Part shown: piece by piece, positions 33,904-43,040 of the stretch | Position numbering within the stretch: position 1 is the first letter of the stretch | Layout: the number at the start of each line of letters is the position of its first letter | NCBI RefSeq assembly: GCF_001427605.1 | Contig: NZ_LMGZ01000021.1 | Location: forward strand, 124,001-188,000 | Length of the DNA: 64,000 bases | Direction: 5' to 3' | Source of the DNA: Devosia sp. Root635 | GTDB taxonomy: Bacteria > Pseudomonadota > Alphaproteobacteria > Rhizobiales > Devosiaceae | The notes under the pieces: generated by a model | Seen by the model: the letters and a program-made list of their open reading frames with translations, nothing else | Databases searched by the model: none | Told to the model about the DNA's origin: nothing | Made by a program: the position numbers and the translations under genes

Positions 33904-34914
33904 TCACGGACCGCCCAGTGCAAAAGCCGTCGCCACAGCCAGCAGGATGAGCGTGACCACCGAGAAAAACCCCGCCGCCAGCACCCGGCCGCCCGAGGCG
34001 ACAACCGAGCGCAGATCGACCGAAAGGCCGAGCGCCGCCATGGACACCACAGTAAGATCGGCCGAAACCGTCTGCAACGCCGGCAACGCGGCCTCGGGCA
34101 AGAGCCCAGCCGACCGGACGCCGATCATGGCCAGGAACCCCACTACGAACCACGGCACCAGCATCGACAATGGCAGCGCATCGCCGCCCTTGCGCCCCTG
34201 AACCAGCCCGACAGCCAGTACGACGGGGCCGAGCATGAGCACGCGGATCAGCTTCACCAGCGTACCGATCTGGGTGCTCATGATTCCCACGGGCACCGTG
34301 GCGGCCAATACCTGCGGCACTGCATAGACGCTCAGGCCGGCAATGACGCCATATTGCCACTCGCTGATACCGAGCAAATGGAAACAGAGCGGCAGCAGCA
34401 GCACAATGACCACGCCAAGCGCCGCCGTGAAGGCGATGGAGGCGGCAACGTCCTCGGCCGGTGCCCGGATAACGGGCGCGGTCGCCATGATGGCCGAATT
34501 GCCGCAAATGGAATTGCCGCAGGCGACCAGCGTCGCCAGGCGCGTGTCGAGACCGAGCAGCCGTCCGATGGCATAGCTCAGCACCAAAGCCGTGGCCACG
34601 ACAAGCACTATGGCGCCCACCATGACCGGCCCGATCTGCAACACCGCCCCGGCGCTGATCGTGCCGCCCAGCAGCACGATGGCGATTTCGAGAATGGTCT
34701 TGGACGCGAAATGCACCCCGGCGCGATAGCGCTCGGCAAGCCCGAAGCCAGTATGGAGGAGGATGCCGGCGACGATGGCGATCACCAGCCCGTCGAGCAT
34801 CACCCAGCCCAACACCTGGTGCTGGACATGCTCGGCGGCCACGGACAGTGCGGCGACGCCAGCCGAAAGCAGCAAACCAGGAAAAGTTCGCCGAAATTGC
34901 GCCACGAAGGGCAT
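33904..34914 (-). CDS. YeiH family membrane transporter
   Basis: Encodes 336 residues with about ten helices. Family signatures include LDGLVIAIVAGILLHTGFGL, KTILEIAIVLLGGTIS and ACGNSICGNSAIMATAPVI. YeiH proteins are annotated as putative sulfate or sulfite exporters. GGAG lies 6 bases before ATG 34914; a TTG at 34926 is in frame. Divergent from a LysR regulator, the arrangement seen for E. coli yeiE-yeiH. Confidence 0.88.
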   Translation of the reverse strand: MPFVAQFRRTFPGLLLSAGVAALSVAAEHVQHQVLGWVMLDGLVIAIVAGILLHTGFGLAERYRAGVHFASKTILEIAIVLLGGTISAGAVLQIGPVMVGAIVLVVATALVLSYAIGRLLGLDTRLATLVACGNSICGNSAIMATAPVIRAPAEDVAASIAFTAALGVVIVLLLPLCFHLLGISEWQYGVIAGLSVYAVPQVLAATVPVGIMSTQIGTLVKLIRVLMLGPVVLAVGLVQGRKGGDALPLSMLVPWFVVGFLAMIGVRSAGLLPEAALPALQTVSADLTVVSMAALGLSVDLRSVVASGGRVLAAGFFSVVTLILLAVATAFALGGP

Positions 34915-34942
34915 CAAATTCTCCAATTCAGGTGAATGGGAG

Positions 34943-34981
34943 AATGAACCTTGCGTTCATTAGCCTCCATCGCATAATTAT
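34943..34981. promoter_or_regulatory. Divergent operator/promoter between YeiH and LysR genes
   Basis: A perfect inverted repeat AATGAAC-CTTGC-GTTCATT (34943-34961) contains a LysR-type T-N11-A core. ATAATTAT follows at 34974-34981. For the LysR gene, TTGCGT (34951-34956) and CATAAT (34973-34978), 16 bases apart, form a candidate promoter overlapping the operator, which would fit autorepression and favours translation starting at 35013. Confidence 0.5.
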
Positions 34982-35012
34982 GGACATTCCATACAGCAAG
35001 ATTGCACGATCA

Positions 35013-35918
35013 ATGACCATCGAGCAGTTGGCAATCTTCATCGCCGTGGCGGAGCGCCAGCATCTGACCCAGGGTGCCTCGGCCATCGGCCTCACCCCTT
35101 CGGCGGCCAGCGCCGCGATCAAGGCGTTGGAGACGTTTCACGCCGTGCGCCTGTTCGATCGGGTCGGGCGCGGCATCGAACTGACCCGCGAGGGACGCAC
35201 CTTTCTCGAAGAGGCCCGCCAGACGCTGGCCCGCTTGCGGCAGGCCGAGCGCGTGCTGGACGATCTGGGCGGGTTGCAGCGCGGCGACCTCGATATCATG
35301 GCCAGCCAGACCGTCGCCAATTACTGGCTGCCGCTGCGCCTGTTCCGGTTTGCCGCCAGCTATCCCGGCATCACCATCAATTTCACCCCGGCCAATACCC
35401 ACGACGTGGCTGCCGCCGTCTTGTCGGGCGCAGCGGAACTGGGCGTGGTGGAAGGCCAAGTCGATGTGCCGGCACTGGCCGTCCGGCCCATCGGGCATGA
35501 CCGCCTTGTCGTCGTCTCATCCGCCGCCTTCTCCCTGGAGAAGCGCCATCCAACCGATCTCGAATGGATCATGCGCGAGCCCGGCTCCGGCACAAGGACG
35601 GAGTTCGAAGCCGGCATCGGCAGGCTCGGATTCGATCCGACGAAGCTGAAAGTGGTGCTGACCCTGCCCACCAACGAGGCCATTCTCAACGCCGTTCTGG
35701 GCAGCGACTGCGTGGCGGCGCTTTCGGAAATGGTGGTTGCGCCCTTTGTCGAAGCAGGCCGCCTCCAGATCCTGCCCTTCGCCCTGCCGCGCCGCGATTT
35801 CGGCCTGCTGACCCACCGCGAACGCGCCCTTTCCACGGCGGCCAGGGCATTCAGCACCCTTTGCCTCGACTCGGCTGCGCCATCGGCCATATCGGCAGGG
35901 GCGGCGCAGCCGCTATAG
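35013..35918 (+). CDS. LysR family regulator, YeiE-like
   Basis: Encodes 301 residues: LysR winged helix-turn-helix at 1-60 (EQLAIFIAVAERQHLTQGASAIGLTPSAASAAIKALE), then a type 2 periplasmic-binding-like effector domain. The N-terminus and divergent YeiH neighbour resemble YeiE, which responds to sulfite and controls yeiH. The start at 35013 gives the usual LysR N-terminus; an ATG at 34980 overlaps the likely -10 box. Ends 21 bp before recG. Confidence 0.88.
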   Translation: MTIEQLAIFIAVAERQHLTQGASAIGLTPSAASAAIKALETFHAVRLFDRVGRGIELTREGRTFLEEARQTLARLRQAERVLDDLGGLQRGDLDIMASQTVANYWLPLRLFRFAASYPGITINFTPANTHDVAAAVLSGAAELGVVEGQVDVPALAVRPIGHDRLVVVSSAAFSLEKRHPTDLEWIMREPGSGTRTEFEAGIGRLGFDPTKLKVVLTLPTNEAILNAVLGSDCVAALSEMVVAPFVEAGRLQILPFALPRRDFGLLTHRERALSTAARAFSTLCLDSAAPSAISAGAAQPL

Positions 35919-35939
35919 TCTGCGCCAAGGAGAATCGCC

Positions 35940-38048
35940 TTGTCTCGCCCCGATGCCCTTTCGCCGCTGTTCCGCTCGCTGCATTCCATCAAGGGTGTCG
36001 GCGACAAGCTGGCTGCGCTGCTGACTCGCTATTTCGGGGCGCCCGAGGGGCAGGAAGCCATTGCCCTCGATATTCTCATGCACATGCCATCCGGCGTAGT
36101 GGATCGCCGCCGGCAGGTGGGCATTGCCGAGGCCTATCTCAACCAGATTGTCACCCTCAAGCTCCACATCGACCGCCATCAGCCGCCGCCGCGCGGCCGC
36201 GAGCACATTCCGCACCGGGTCTTCGCCCATGACGAGACCGGCGATGTACAACTGGTCTTCTTCCGCGCCCAAGGCGGCTGGGTCGAGAAGGCTCTCCCCA
36301 TCGGCGAGGAGCGCTTCGTCTCGGGCCAGATCGGCTTCTTCAACGGCGACAAGCAGATCACCCACCCCGACTACATCGTCGAACCCGACAAGTTCGCCAC
36401 CCTGCCGCTGGTCGAGCCGGTCTATCCGCTGACCCAGGGCCTCAGTTCCAAGGCTTTGGCCAAGCTGGTGCGGCAGGTGGTGGACGACCTGCCCCTTATC
36501 CCCGAATGGATCGCCCCTGTTACAATGGCCGAGCGCAACTGGCCGCGTTTCGCCGATGCCATGCGCATGGTGCATTTGCCCGCCAGTCCGGGCGAAGCCG
36601 AACTCTGGGCCCCTGCCCGCCAACGCCTTGCTTATGATGAATATCTTGCCGGCCAGCTCACGCTGCAGCTGATCCGCTCGACCATGGTCGCTGCGCGCGG
36701 AATCAGTCGCACTTTCACCGGATCGGTGACGGCAAAGGTTAGCAGTACGTTACCCTTTAGCCTCACAGAGGGGCAGTTGCAGGCCATTGGTGAAATCCGC
36801 GCCGACCTCGCCTCGCCCGACCGCATGTCCCGCCTGTTGCAGGGCGATGTCGGCTCCGGAAAAACCGTCGTCGCCCTCATGGCCATGGCCGCCATGGCCG
36901 AAAGCGGGGCCCAGTCCGCCATGATGGCGCCGACCGAACTGCTCGCCTCCCAACACTTCAAGACCTTGAAACCGCTATGCGATTCCGCCGGCCTCGGCTG
37001 CGAATTGCTCACCGGCAAGATGCCCGCCGTCGAGCGTCGGGCCAAACTGGCGGCCATAGCCAGCGGCGAGACGACCATCGTCGTCGGCACCCATGCCCTG
37101 TTCCAGTCCGGCGTGGAATTCCACAATCTCGGCCTGACCGTGGTCGATGAGCAGCACCGCTTCGGCGTCCACCAGCGTCTCGCCCTGTCCGACAAGGGCA
37201 GGCACACCGACCTGCTCGTCATGACCGCCACGCCCATCCCGCGCACCCTGGTCCTCACCCATTTCGGAGACATGGAAGTCAGCGTGCTGCGTGAAAAGCC
37301 GCGTGGCCGCCAACCCATTGATACGGCAGTGCTTTCCATCGGCGACTATGACCGCGTCATCGCCCGCCTCCGCGCCCGGCTCGATGAAGGCGCCCAGGCC
37401 TTCTGGGTCTGCCCCCTGGTCGAAGAGAGCGAGCATCTCGATGTCGTCGCCGCCGAGGATCGCTTTGCCGAACTACAAAAAGTCTTCGGCGACCAGGTCG
37501 CCCTGGTCCACGGCCGCATGAGCGCCGCCGCCAAGCAGGAGGTGATGCAACGGTTTTCCGCCAATGAAATCAAACTGTTGGTAGCCACGACCGTCATCGA
37601 AGTCGGCGTCGACGTGCCCAATGCCTCGATCATGATCGTGGAACATGCCGAGCGCTTCGGCCTCGCCCAGCTCCACCAGCTCCGCGGCCGTGTCGGCCGC
37701 GGCTCGGCCCGTTCGGCCTGCCTGCTGCTCTACAAGGACCCACTCAGCGAAACCGCGAAGGCCCGTCTCGAAACGATAAAATCCACCGAAGACGGTTTCG
37801 AGATCGCCGAAAAAGACCTCGAACTGCGTGGCCAGGGCGACGTGCTCGGCACAAGGCAATCCGGCATGCCCGGCTACCGTCTCGCCGTCCCCGACGTGCA
37901 TCGACACCTGCTCGACTGCGCCCACGATGACGCCAAAGCGCTCCTCGCCCGCAATCCAGGGTTGGCGGGCGCTGAGGGCGAAGCGGCGCGTACGCTACTG
38001 TATTTGTTCAGAAAAGACCTGGCGATCCCGCTGATCAGGGCAGGATAG
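35940..38048 (+). CDS. recG: ATP-dependent DNA helicase RecG
   Basis: Encodes 702 residues. Wedge/OB domain at about 50-160, Walker A GDVGSGKT at 302-309, DEQH in VVDEQHRFGVHQR, TATPIPRTL, and C-terminal LHQLRGRVGRG and GQGDVLGTRQSG. RecG remodels stalled replication forks and branched DNA. TTG start with AAGGAGA 7 bases upstream. Its stop is directly followed by a copy of the 130-bp repeat. Confidence 0.97.
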   Translation: MSRPDALSPLFRSLHSIKGVGDKLAALLTRYFGAPEGQEAIALDILMHMPSGVVDRRRQVGIAEAYLNQIVTLKLHIDRHQPPPRGREHIPHRVFAHDETGDVQLVFFRAQGGWVEKALPIGEERFVSGQIGFFNGDKQITHPDYIVEPDKFATLPLVEPVYPLTQGLSSKALAKLVRQVVDDLPLIPEWIAPVTMAERNWPRFADAMRMVHLPASPGEAELWAPARQRLAYDEYLAGQLTLQLIRSTMVAARGISRTFTGSVTAKVSSTLPFSLTEGQLQAIGEIRADLASPDRMSRLLQGDVGSGKTVVALMAMAAMAESGAQSAMMAPTELLASQHFKTLKPLCDSAGLGCELLTGKMPAVERRAKLAAIASGETTIVVGTHALFQSGVEFHNLGLTVVDEQHRFGVHQRLALSDKGRHTDLLVMTATPIPRTLVLTHFGDMEVSVLREKPRGRQPIDTAVLSIGDYDRVIARLRARLDEGAQAFWVCPLVEESEHLDVVAAEDRFAELQKVFGDQVALVHGRMSAAAKQEVMQRFSANEIKLLVATTVIEVGVDVPNASIMIVEHAERFGLAQLHQLRGRVGRGSARSACLLLYKDPLSETAKARLETIKSTEDGFEIAEKDLELRGQGDVLGTRQSGMPGYRLAVPDVHRHLLDCAHDDAKALLARNPGLAGAEGEAARTLLYLFRKDLAIPLIRAG

Positions 38049-38180
38049 TGCCACGCCTTCGTGGTTCGAGGCTCGCAAGGGCTCGCACCTCACCATGAGG
38101 GGCTACTGGGAACTCGGTGTATCAACAGCCCTCATGGTGAGGTGCGCTTCTTCAGCGCCTCGAACCACGAGGGCGTGGCA
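38049..38180. repeat. 130-bp inverted-repeat element, copy 3
   Basis: Starts one base after the recG stop and ends 3 bases before the glmS stop, filling the gap between converging genes. Arms TGCCACGCCTTCGTGGTTCG and its near-complement; the spacer includes GTATCAACAG, shared with the copy at 63317. The left inner arm differs (GCTCGCAAGGGCTCGCAC) from other copies. Confidence 0.92.
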
Positions 38181-38183
38181 CCC

Positions 38184-40010
38184 CTACTCCACCGTCACCG
38201 ACTTCGCCAGATTCCGCGGCTGGTCGACGTCCGTGCCCATGAACACGGCGGTATGATAGGCCAGCAACTGCACCGGAATGGTCGCCAGGATTGGGGCCAC
38301 GAAGCTGGAAACGTGTGGAATGACAATGACATCGGCCACGCCGTGGCCCACCGTTTCGGCACCCTCGGCGTCGGTGATGAGGATGATCTTGCCGCCGCGG
38401 GCGGCGACTTCCTGCATGTTGGAAAGGGTCTTGTCGACCAGTTCGTCCGAGGGCGCGACGACGATGACCGGCATGTCCTCGTCCACCAGGGCGATGGGGC
38501 CGTGCTTGAGTTCACCTGCTGCGTAACCTTCGGCGTGGATGTAGCTGATTTCCTTGAGTTTCAGCGCACCTTCCATGGCGATGGGGAACATCGGGCCACG
38601 GCCCAGATAGAGCACGTCCTTGGCCTTGCTGAGGCGCTTGGCGATGTCCATGATCTGGTCTTCGGTGGCCAAGGCCTGCGAGACTGCCGCCGGCAATCCG
38701 GTCAATGCCTGCACGAATTCCTGCTCTTTTCCTGCATCCAGCACGCCGCGTGCCCGCCCGGCAGCGATGGCGAGGCTGGCCAGCGCGGTCAACTGCGCCG
38801 TCAACGCCTTGGTCGAGGCGACGCCGATTTCTGGTCCGCAGAGAATGGGAAACACTACGCCCGATTCCCGCGCGATGGTGGATTCGAGTGTATTGACCAG
38901 TGACGCGACATGCTGCCCCTGCCCGGCGCAATAGCGCAGGGCCGCCAGCGTGTCGGCCGTCTCGCCCGACTGCGAGATGAACAGCGACAGCCCGCCCTTT
39001 TCCAGCGGCGGCTCGCGGTAGCGGAACTCGGAAGCGACGTCGATATCGACCGGCAGGCGTGCATAGCGCTCGAACCAGTATTTGGCCACGGCACCCGCCA
39101 GGTAAGCGGTGCCGCAGGCGCTGATGGTCAGCCGGCTCAGATCGGCGAAATCGAAGGGCAAAGCCTCGCGGATGGCCACCTTTTCGGTGCCCATATCCAC
39201 ATAGTGGCTCAACGTATGCGAGATGGTTTCGGGCTGTTCGTAAATTTCCTTGGCCATGAAATGGCGGTGGTTGCCCTTGTCCACCAGCAGGGACGAGGCT
39301 TGCGAAACCATCAGCTCGCGCTCGACAATGGCGTCCTTGCCGTCGCGGATGGTGACTCCCTTGTGGGTGATGACGGCCCAGTCGCCGTCCTCGAGATAGG
39401 TCAGGCGCGAGGTGAAGGGGGCCAGAGCCATGGCGTCGGAGCCCAGATACATCTCGGTCGTGCCATAGCCGATGGCCAGCGGCGCGCCGTGGCGGGCGGC
39501 AATCAACAAGCCATCCTCGCCCTTGAACAGGAAGGCCAGCGCGAAGGCGCCCTTGAGATGCTTCAGCGTCCGCGCCACCGCCAGTTCGGGGTCGGCGCCA
39601 TTGGCCAGCTCGCGCGTCACCCACAGGGCGACGGCCTCGGTATCGGTCTGCGTCTTGGGCAGGTAGCCGTCGCCGGCCAGGTCTGCCAGCATGTCGCGAT
39701 AATTCTCGATGATGCCGTTATGAACCACGGCAACCCGGTCGGTGGCATGGGGATGAGCATTCTGCTCGGTCGGCGCCCCATGGGTGGCCCAGCGCGTATG
39801 GCCGATGCCGATGCGGCCCGACAGCGGCTCGAAGCTCAGCTTCTGCGCCAGGTTGCCCAGCTTGCCCTCGGCCCGGCGACGGGAAATGCCTCCGCCTTCC
39901 AGCGTGGCCACGCCGGCGCTGTCATAGCCGCGATATTCGAGACGCTTGAGCGCGTCCACGAGACGCGTGGCGACCGGCTCGGTGCCCACGATGCCGACAA
40001 TTCCGCACAT
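38184..40010 (-). CDS. glmS: Glutamine-fructose-6-phosphate aminotransferase
   Basis: Encodes 608 residues. The N-terminal glutaminase starts MCGIVGIVG with catalytic Cys2 exposed after Met removal; two SIS domains follow (ACGTAYLAG, SQSGETADTLAAL), ending in NLAKSVTVE. It makes glucosamine-6-phosphate for peptidoglycan and LPS. glmU ends one base upstream, so the two form an operon; the close spacing leaves no room for a glmS riboswitch. Confidence 0.97.
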   Translation of the reverse strand: MCGIVGIVGTEPVATRLVDALKRLEYRGYDSAGVATLEGGGISRRRAEGKLGNLAQKLSFEPLSGRIGIGHTRWATHGAPTEQNAHPHATDRVAVVHNGIIENYRDMLADLAGDGYLPKTQTDTEAVALWVTRELANGADPELAVARTLKHLKGAFALAFLFKGEDGLLIAARHGAPLAIGYGTTEMYLGSDAMALAPFTSRLTYLEDGDWAVITHKGVTIRDGKDAIVERELMVSQASSLLVDKGNHRHFMAKEIYEQPETISHTLSHYVDMGTEKVAIREALPFDFADLSRLTISACGTAYLAGAVAKYWFERYARLPVDIDVASEFRYREPPLEKGGLSLFISQSGETADTLAALRYCAGQGQHVASLVNTLESTIARESGVVFPILCGPEIGVASTKALTAQLTALASLAIAAGRARGVLDAGKEQEFVQALTGLPAAVSQALATEDQIMDIAKRLSKAKDVLYLGRGPMFPIAMEGALKLKEISYIHAEGYAAGELKHGPIALVDEDMPVIVVAPSDELVDKTLSNMQEVAARGGKIILITDAEGAETVGHGVADVIVIPHVSSFVAPILATIPVQLLAYHTAVFMGTDVDQPRNLAKSVTVE

Positions 40011-40011
40011 G

Positions 40012-41367
40012 CTATTTGTCCTTCTTTGCCTGTTTTTTGGCCGCTGCAGCCGCGAAAATTTCCTTGGCCCGGCCGGGTTTACCCACCTGCCGCGCGCGGC
40101 CCAGCGCCAGGGCATCGGCCTCCACGTCCTCGGTGATGACGCTGCCACTGGCCACCAGTGCTCCGGCGCCCACCGTCACCGGCGCCACCAGTGAAGCATT
40201 GGAGCCGATGAAGGCGCCGTCGCCGACCACGGTCCGGTATTTGTTGTAACCATCATAGTTCACGGTGATGACGCCGGCCCCGATATTCACCCCGGCGCCG
40301 ATGGACGCATCCCCAATATAGGTCAGATGGCTCACCTTGGCGCCCTTGCCGATCTCGGCCTTCTTGATCTCGACGAAATTGCCCACCTTGGCGCCTTCGC
40401 CGAGATTGGCTTCCGGCCGCAGCCGGGCGAAGGGGCCCACCGAAGCGTTCTTGCCCACATGGGCGCCCTCGATATGGCTGAAGGCATGGATCACCGCGCC
40501 TTCCTCGATCCTGACGCCGGGTCCGAACACGACATTGGGTTCCACGGTCACGTCCCGGGCAATTTCGGTATCATAGGAGAACCAGACGCTCTGGGGATCC
40601 TTGAGCGTCACCCCTGCCTTCATGAAGTCCTCGCGCCTGATATCCTGGAACAGGCCTTCGGCGCGGGCGAGCTGGCTGCGGTCGTTGACGCCCATCACGT
40701 CGTTTTCCGGCGCCAGGCCATAGCCGACCTTCTTGCCGGCGGCATTGGCCAGCCCCACCAGGTCGGTGAGATAGTATTCGCTCTGGGCGTTATTGGTTTC
40801 GACCTTGTCGATCAGATCGCGGAACACCTCGGCCCGGAAGGCCAGGATGCAGGCATTGCAGAGGCGAATGCGCCGTTCGTCCTCGGTGGCGTCCTTGTGC
40901 TCGCGGATCGCCAGCAGCGTATCGCCATCGGTGATGAAGCGCCCATAGCCGCTGGGATCCTTGGGTTCGAAGCCCAGGATCGCCACGTCTAGCCCGGCGT
41001 CGAGCCGATCCAGCACCGCGCGGAAATTGATACCGCGCAGCAGCGGGTGGTCGCCGTAGACCACCGCGACATAACCCTTGGCCGTGCTGAACAGGTCACG
41101 TGCCATGGATGCGGCATGCGCGGTGCCCTTGGCCTCGGTCTGCTCGAAATGCACCACATCGGGGTGCAAGGCCGTCACCGCCTTGCGGATGGCATCATGC
41201 CTGGGGCCGGTCACCAGCGCGATCTGCGTCGAGCCGGCCTCGCGGGCGGCGCGCGCCACATGGCCGATGATCGGCATGCCACCCACCGGATGCAGGACTT
41301 TCGGCGTCGCCGACCGCATGCGCGTGCCCTCGCCCGCAGCAAGAATGATCGACAGCAGCTCAGTCAT
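40012..41367 (-). CDS. glmU: Bifunctional GlmU uridyltransferase/acetyltransferase
   Basis: Encodes 451 residues. N-terminal pyrophosphorylase with LAAGEGTRM and VVYGDHPLL, then a left-handed beta-helix of hexapeptide repeats (about 255-430; IGAGVNIGAGVITVNYDGYNKY). Makes UDP-GlcNAc from GlcN-1-P. GGAGA precedes ATG 41367. First gene of glmU-glmS. Ends in a Lys-rich tail. Confidence 0.97.
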   Translation of the reverse strand: MTELLSIILAAGEGTRMRSATPKVLHPVGGMPIIGHVARAAREAGSTQIALVTGPRHDAIRKAVTALHPDVVHFEQTEAKGTAHAASMARDLFSTAKGYVAVVYGDHPLLRGINFRAVLDRLDAGLDVAILGFEPKDPSGYGRFITDGDTLLAIREHKDATEDERRIRLCNACILAFRAEVFRDLIDKVETNNAQSEYYLTDLVGLANAAGKKVGYGLAPENDVMGVNDRSQLARAEGLFQDIRREDFMKAGVTLKDPQSVWFSYDTEIARDVTVEPNVVFGPGVRIEEGAVIHAFSHIEGAHVGKNASVGPFARLRPEANLGEGAKVGNFVEIKKAEIGKGAKVSHLTYIGDASIGAGVNIGAGVITVNYDGYNKYRTVVGDGAFIGSNASLVAPVTVGAGALVASGSVITEDVEADALALGRARQVGKPGRAKEIFAAAAAKKQAKKDK

Positions 41368-41508
41368 GGAAGATTCTCCGGCGGGCGATGTTTTCAATGC
41401 GCATTTTCACAAGATTATGGCAAGCAACCGTTGGCGAATACACAATGTGAGCGCCATGGTCGAGACCGGTGCAGCGCCTGATTCGACTGCGCCGCCAGGA
41501 TATCTGCA

Positions 41509-42294
41509 TTGGCCAAGGCATCGGAACAATTCCGGCAATCGGACGTCAACACCTGGGGCATCGTCGCCCTGGTGCTGTCAGGCATTGCCGTGATGGGGGC
41601 CAATGTTTCCGCGCTGATGCCGCGGGACCTGCTGGCGGGCCTGCACAAGACCCGCCTCGAAGGCGCGTCGCTCGACCAGTTGCGGCTGCAGGTGGCCGAG
41701 CTGCGCGAGGAGCAGGTACGGCTCAAGCGCGAAACCGGCATACTCACCGCCCGCTTCTCGCTGGGCGAGCAACAGGGCAACGACGTCTTGCGGCGCGTCG
41801 GCGCGCTGGAAGTCAGCCTGCCGCGACTGCTCGAAACCCTGCCCGATGGCGGCAATATCGACCGCAACAGCCTGACCGCGGCAATCGGCCAGGAGCCGGC
41901 TCTGGTCTACCAGGCCGATGGTGGCTCGGTGGTGGTGCGCCACCAGCCCATGGCCGAGGCCAAGCCCGCCGCCGGCGAGCAGCCCCTGCCCGCGCCGGTG
42001 CCGCAGCTTGCCGCCATTCCCGTGCCCAACGAGCAGCAATTCGGCATTGCGCTGGGCCCGTCCATCTCGTTCGAGCAGGCGCCCGAAGCGTGGCGCGACC
42101 TGTCCATGAAGCTCGGCCCGCTGCTGTTCGGGCTGGCGCCGCTATTGGTCGAGCAGGCCAACGGCGACGACCAGCGCATCGTGGTCGGTCCCATAACCCA
42201 GCTCTCGGAGGCGACCGCGCTTTGTGCCCGGCTCGAGCGCCTCTCGGTATCGTGCCTGCCCATGCCGTTCACCGGAACGCCGCTGGCCTATTAG
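41509..42294 (+). CDS. Membrane-anchored coiled-coil protein with SPOR-like C-terminus
   Basis: Encodes 261 residues: a single membrane helix at about 15-36 (NTWGIVALVLSGIAVMGANV), a coiled coil at 50-85 (LRLQVAELREEQVRLKRE), a variable linker, and a C-terminal 60 residues (QRIVVGPITQLSEATALCARLERLSVSCLPMPF) that look like a SPOR-type fold: a strand, a helix and a strand. SPOR domains bind denuded peptidoglycan. TTG start with AGGA upstream. Function otherwise unknown. Confidence 0.65.
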   Translation: MAKASEQFRQSDVNTWGIVALVLSGIAVMGANVSALMPRDLLAGLHKTRLEGASLDQLRLQVAELREEQVRLKRETGILTARFSLGEQQGNDVLRRVGALEVSLPRLLETLPDGGNIDRNSLTAAIGQEPALVYQADGGSVVVRHQPMAEAKPAAGEQPLPAPVPQLAAIPVPNEQQFGIALGPSISFEQAPEAWRDLSMKLGPLLFGLAPLLVEQANGDDQRIVVGPITQLSEATALCARLERLSVSCLPMPFTGTPLAY

Positions 42295-42372
42295 CCATGC
42301 AGCGTTTCCGGTTGACAGTGGAAGATGCGCCGCTATGTTCCGCCGCGACGCCAGCAGCGTCAGACTTGGTGC

Positions 42373-42447
42373 GTGCCGGTAGCTCAGTGGTAGAGCATTC
42401 GACTTTTAATCGAATGGTCGAGGGTTCGACCCCCTCCCGGCATACCA
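42373..42447 (+). tRNA. tRNA-Lys (anticodon TTT)
   Basis: 75 nt with encoded CCA. Acceptor GTGCCGG pairs with CCGGCAT (one G-U pair), D-arm AGCTCAGTGGTAGAGC, anticodon loop CTTTTAA with TTT at 42405-42407, and T-loop GGTTCGACCCC. Lies between two plus-strand genes, 27 bp before the next start. Confidence 0.96.
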
Positions 42448-42474
42448 TTCCCAACTTCTGAACAGGCTGCTGCT

Positions 42475-43002
42475 TTGTCCCAGGATTTTACCGATCTGCT
42501 CAAGGTGCTTGCCGCGACCGCGCTCACATTCGCGGTCGGCACGCTGGTCATGCTCTATGTGATCTACCTGCTGGCCCAATATGGCGCCAACCTGCCAATG
42601 GTGGGCTCCCTGCCGCTCAGCGCGCCGCCCGAATTGGTGCCCATGCTGGCCGACAATCGTCTGTTCACCACGCTGGCGGCGGCCCATGTCACCGCGGCCG
42701 GGCTGGCTTTGCTGATCGCCAGCAATACAATCGACATGGCGCTGCTGATCACCTCCAAGGCCGTTGCCGTGGTCATCGCCGCCCTGCTCGGCTTTGTCGG
42801 CGGGCACATGGTCTATCTGCAACTGACGGAAGCCACCGCCTTCAGCCTGACGCCGCTGACCCCGGTCTTCGTGGCGCTGGCGGCATTCCTTGTGTTGTCC
42901 AGTATCCTCAGCGTGCAGAACCTGCGTCGGCTCGGTAACCTGCGCTTCGCCGTGGGTGCGGGAATGGTGGTGATGGGGCCGATGCTGTTGGTATGGCTGT
43001 AG
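42475..43002 (+). CDS. Four-helix membrane protein, unknown function
   Basis: Encodes 175 residues with four hydrophobic helices (about 10-35, 62-82, 86-110 and 118-140, the last possibly split) and almost no soluble domain. No transport or enzymatic motif recognised. TTG start 27 bp after tRNA-Lys, with only a weak CAGG as ribosome binding site, so the start is uncertain. A small palindromic repeat follows its stop. Confidence 0.55.
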   Translation: MSQDFTDLLKVLAATALTFAVGTLVMLYVIYLLAQYGANLPMVGSLPLSAPPELVPMLADNRLFTTLAAAHVTAAGLALLIASNTIDMALLITSKAVAVVIAALLGFVGGHMVYLQLTEATAFSLTPLTPVFVALAAFLVLSSILSVQNLRRLGNLRFAVGAGMVVMGPMLLVWL

Positions 43003-43007
43003 ACCCT

Positions 43008-43034
43008 TCACCTCTCCCTTTGGGGGAGAGGTGA
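43008..43034. repeat. CTCTCCC palindrome between converging genes
   Basis: TCACCTCTCCC at 43008-43018 and GGGAGAGGTGA at 43024-43034 form a perfect 11-bp stem with a 5-base loop. It fills the gap between the converging ends of the membrane protein and map and resembles the larger pair at 58489-58642. It could act as a shared terminator but has no T tract. Confidence 0.7.
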
Positions 43035-43040
43035 GAACCC

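Noticed and set aside
38049-38180. The repeated 130-bp elements considered as a CRISPR array
   Set aside because: Copies are 10 kb or more apart, palindromic over their whole length and have no regular spacers; no cas genes are present.
40010-40012. A glmS riboswitch-ribozyme upstream of glmS
   Set aside because: glmU ends one base before glmS starts, so there is no leader that could hold one.
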